A DNA stretch of 64,000 nt from Promerops cafer. Lineage: Eukaryota; Chordata; Aves; Passeriformes; Nectariniidae. Shown here piece after piece: positions 60,651 to 64,000 of this stretch. Below the pieces are notes generated by a model. It worked only from the letters and a program-made list of their open reading frames with translations, had not been told where the DNA came from and made no database searches. The position numbers and the translations under genes were made by a program. Every line of letters begins with the position of its first letter. Positions within the stretch are counted from its first letter, which is position 1. The stretch spans positions 6,800 to 70,799 of the forward strand of contig VZSE01009483.1 in NCBI GenBank assembly GCA_013398275.1, read 5' to 3'.

Positions 60651-63600
60651 GAACATGTCTGCTTGGTCCTATGCACCCTCTTCTTGCTGGGCCTGAAAAT
60701 GCAGCTTTTATCTGCCTGTGAGAGAGGGTTAAAGTATATTCATAAGGGGTTCTGTGCACAACCTTATGTTGCTCTATAGGCATTTAATGCTGGACTTCAG
60801 ATGACTTCACAATTAGCTTCAACCTAAATGCATCAGCTCTCCCTTCATGATGCCTTGGAGTGACATAATGTCAGCTTGTGTGTCAGCTGTATGGGGTGTA
60901 AGGTGCACCTGAAAAAAGGTTGTGGTGTGTTGCATCCTAATTGCTTTCTGTAACAAGCCTCAAAGCAAACAGGAGTGACTTCAGCAACCCCTTGTAGATC
61001 AGTTCAGATGTTAGAGTTCAGAAGTTAAACAGTATGTGATGTCTAGTGAGATCTGCTGAAAAAGGCTTGATAACGAAAGAGTGCAAAAATCTGTCTCCTC
61101 TTTTTTTTCTTTCCAGGTAGATGTTAGACCAAGCATTTCTGTTTCATCACCTAGATGACACAAACTTTTGGTTTTTTTCAGAGTTGTTGTCATAGTGGTA
61201 GCCACAATGAGATTCTGGATTATTAGGTGGCAGTTTTGTGGTGTTCATTACTAAAGCCAGCACTTGCCTCAATTTTTTTTTCTAACAGCAAGGTGAGAAT
61301 GTTAGCCTTCCAAGGTTTTCAGCTTGAAAACGTGAAGCATAGAATGTCATGTGTAATAGGATAGAGTGCTGTTTGAGTGGGTCTGTACTGTCGTGTGCCT
61401 GCATGTGTTCTCCTGTAGGAGTTCACAGAATCACCGAATGGGTAGTGTTGGAAGGAAGCACTGGAGGGCATCTAGTCCAACTTCCCTGCTCAAGCAGGGT
61501 TTTCTAAAGCTCCTTGTATCCAGACAGCTTTTGAATAGCTCCAGGAAAGAGACCCTACAATCTTTTTGGGCAAGCTGTTCCAGTGTTTAGTTACCCTCAC
61601 AGTAAAGAAGCTCTTCCTCCTGTTCAGGTGGAACTTCTTGTGTTGTAGTTTCTGCCTGTTGCCTCTTGTCCTATTGCTTGGCACCACTGAGAAGAGCCTG
61701 GATCCATTTCTTGACACCCCCCTTTCAGATGCTTATAGACATTGTTGAGGTCCCCTGTGTTGTCTCTTCTCAAGGCTGAAGAGGCCCAACTCCATCAGCC
61801 TTTCCTTGTAGGAGAGGTGCTTCAGTACCTTATTCATCTTCGTAACCCTCTTCTGGACCCTCTCCGGGAGCTCTTTGTCTTTGTCCATGTACTGAGGAGT
61901 CCACAGCCCTCCAGATGTGCCTCACCAGGGCAGGGTAGAGGAGCAGGATCTCCTCCCTTGACCTGCTGGCACTGCTCTTCCTAATGCACCCCAGGATCCC
62001 ACTGGCTTTCTAGGCCACGAGGACACTGCTGACTCAGGGACAGCTTGTTGTCCAGCAGGACCCCCAAGTCCTTCTCTGCAGAGATGCTCTCCAGCAGGTC
62101 AGCCCCAGCCTGTGCTGGTGCCTGGGGCTTTTCCTCCCCAGGTGCAGAACTCTGCCTTTGCCTTTGTTGAATTCCAGACAATTCCTCTCTGCCCATCTCT
62201 CCAACCTTTTGAGGTCCTTCTGAAGGGCTGCACAGACCTCTGGGGTATTGGCCACTCCTCCCAGCTTTTTGTCATCAGTGAACTTGCTGAGGAGGCACCT
62301 GCCCTTTCATCCAAGTCATTAATAAGTTCAAGACAAGTTCAGTTGAGTTCAAGGCAGGTTTTGCCTTTTAGATAAGATGATCTTAACTTGTAATTAACCT
62401 GTGTATTTTGGCTATTGTAATACTCTAGTTAAAAAGCCTAGTTTCAGGAAAACATAGTTTTGTGACAAGAATATAAGCTACACAGTTTCTTCAACCACTA
62501 TTCTAATGATTGTATCTATCAAAATATGGTCAAACTTCTTTGCACTCATTTCATAGCACACAACCTGCAGTAAATCACAATGAGTTACTGATGTGATACT
62601 TCTGTAGGAGTTGGAGCCTGAGCAGGTAATGTGTGCTCACAGGAGAGCAGCAAGGGAATGTCTGTCTGATAGAGCCAGCTGGTGACTGGTTCTCTGAACT
62701 TGAGGTTATTTGCTTGCCTTTTTCCTTCCAAATAGCAGATACTTTTAGAGAAGTTTTTAGGCTTAAGGATTTTGTGGTTTATTTTGTTTTAGTATTGGAA
62801 CATATTTATTCCACTCTAGTCTGCAGTCCACAAACTTCTAGTGTATGGAGGTATGACTTATTAGGGAGAAACTGAAGTGTACAGATGACTATATGTAATT
62901 TCCCTTTTCCAAATAAAACTGGGATTTGAGTTGCAAGCAATGCTCACTTTACTTCTAAAAGGAGATGATACTTCTTTGATGGCAGAAGTGATAATTATTT
63001 TATGACGTTGTCTTTTAGTCTGTTGACCCATAACTCATTGCCTTTTATATAAATTCAGAACATCTCAGGGTCTGCTCTAATGGAACAACCTTTTGTTCTG
63101 CTGAAGAAACAAGCTAATGAACACACTTATACCACACTGGATCTACTGAATGCATGCTCTAGTAGCCTGCCTTGGGAAATGTAGCTTTTCATATTCAGTG
63201 TGCTTTTTTCCTGCATCGGTGTGATTCTGGTTTGAATGCAAGATTGCTAAATTTTGAAATAACGAGAATTAGAAAAACAAGTAGTATCCTATTCCTGAAA
63301 ATAGTCCTAAAACATAGGATGCAGAAATGCTTTAGTGCGTGCCCCTCTGCCAAAAATAAATTTAGGATCCTTGTAATATGTAAACTTTTCTAAGTAGTTA
63401 CTGTGCTATTGTTTTAAACATAATTAGTCTGCTGATAAAAGTTGATTAATTACCAGGCTTACTGGCTTAGTCTTCCAGCTTGTCTTATGTGTTACTTTGT
63501 TGTATTGGTACTGTATATATCAAGGGCAAAAATGCAGCTTGGCTTAGGTCTTCTTTGATAGTTTTATGTATCTCCTTTGAGGGGAGAACTTCTAACTAGA

Positions 63601-64000
63601 TGATTCTTTTCAGAACACAGTTTGATATTGAGTGCTGATGCTGGCACATCAAGCTTGTGCTAAATCATAGGCTTGATTCTACCTTTTGATTTGATCTCTA
63701 CCCACCCACCACGCCCAAAAGTGCAGTTAATTAGCTAGGCAAAACTGCTTCACTTGCAGAACTAACTAGGGAACATATTGATCGGCTTTGGAAGGGGATA
63801 GATTCCACCTTTACAAAGGTTCTGGCTGACTGAGTTGAAAACACCTCCAAAAGGAAATGTCTTTTTACCTCATTCCTGTGTGGTAGCCAGTCCCCTGGGC
63901 AGCTGGAACGTATGATTTCAGTAAGGGTGATTTGTGTAATTACTAAAGTTGTGTTTTGAGAACAGTTATGGTGCTCACATTTGCCTGGTATGCAGAGTAA
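60575..64000 (+). other. CRYL1: CRYL1 intron 2 (runs off the window)
   Basis: No CRYL1 exon 3 was found in any frame. Apart from the CR1 at 61423-62327 and the tail of the fragment at 60455-60650 I see no feature. Confidence 0.6.
61423..62327 (-). mobile_element. CR1 LINE, 5'-truncated, about 0.9 kb, with RT remnant
   Basis: The longest CR1 in the window. Its 3' end is at ~61425 ('tcacagaatcaccgaatggg') and it reads leftward. Minus-strand frames hold decayed pieces of the reverse transcriptase C-terminus: RWAERNCLEFNKGKGRVLHL near the 5' side, ADLLESISAEKDLGVLLDNK in the middle, and RGNRQKLQHKKFHLNRRKSF near the 3' side. They fall in different frames, so it is dead. Confidence 0.93.

Noticed and set aside
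61490..62314. Minus-strand ORFs of 71-75 codons as host genes
   Set aside because: They are frame-broken remnants of the CR1 reverse transcriptase C-terminus.
60575..64000. CRYL1 exon 3
   Set aside because: Looked for the next conserved CRYL1 segment after ALENIR in all plus-strand frames; not present.
1..64000. CRISPR arrays, operons, prokaryotic promoters, rRNA or tRNA genes
   Set aside because: The window is vertebrate nuclear DNA; no such structure was seen on reading.

Overview
The window looks like vertebrate nuclear DNA from a bird. It carries spliced genes with GT-AG introns, many 3'-end fragments of CR1 LINEs, and two avian-type retroviral LTRs. A passerine is plausible because the LTR at 5210-6272 resembles the long TguLTR5-type LTRs of passerines, but that family name is from memory and unchecked. 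Single 'n' characters at 49809, 49985, 50134, 55021, 57132, 57300 and 58681 mark contig joins in a draft assembly.

Two divergent, head-to-head protein genes are present. IFT88 lies on the minus strand. All 25 coding exons were traced by hand from the ATG at 49090 to the TAG at 7875. They join in a single open frame of 2451 nt (816 residues plus stop), with matching phases at every junction. The protein is the TPR-rich IFT-B core subunit of intraflagellar transport. Two of its introns appear to use GC-AG splice sites. CRYL1 (lambda-crystallin / L-gulonate 3-dehydrogenase) starts on the plus strand at 55149. Only exon 1 and exon 2 are in the window; the rest lies beyond 64000. This divergent CRYL1-IFT88 pair matches the gene order known in mammals.

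Layout. 1-240 is a CpG-island-like start that may belong to the next gene (IL17D by synteny, not shown). 661-7080 is intergenic sequence with a CR1 fragment and one ~1.06 kb solo LTR. 7081-49094 is IFT88, with CR1 fragments in introns 12, 20 and 22 and a solo LTR in intron 14. 49750-50133 is a broken GC-rich region, probably the IFT88 promoter. 50135-54913 is intergenic. 55022-55148 is the CRYL1 promoter and 5'UTR. 55181-64000 is CRYL1 introns 1 and 2, with an old CR1-like fragment and a ~0.9 kb antisense CR1.

The main anomaly is around CRYL1 exon 2. The exon and about 1.9 kb of flanking intron occur twice, with breakpoints exactly at 'n' joins and only three single-base differences noticed. 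A 167-bp piece of the CRYL1 promoter also sits inside intron 1 between two 'n' joins. Both look like assembly errors (retained second haplotype, misplaced small contig) rather than biology. Because exon 2 is 108 nt, a gene predictor could include it twice without breaking the frame. I found no undescribed biological system here.
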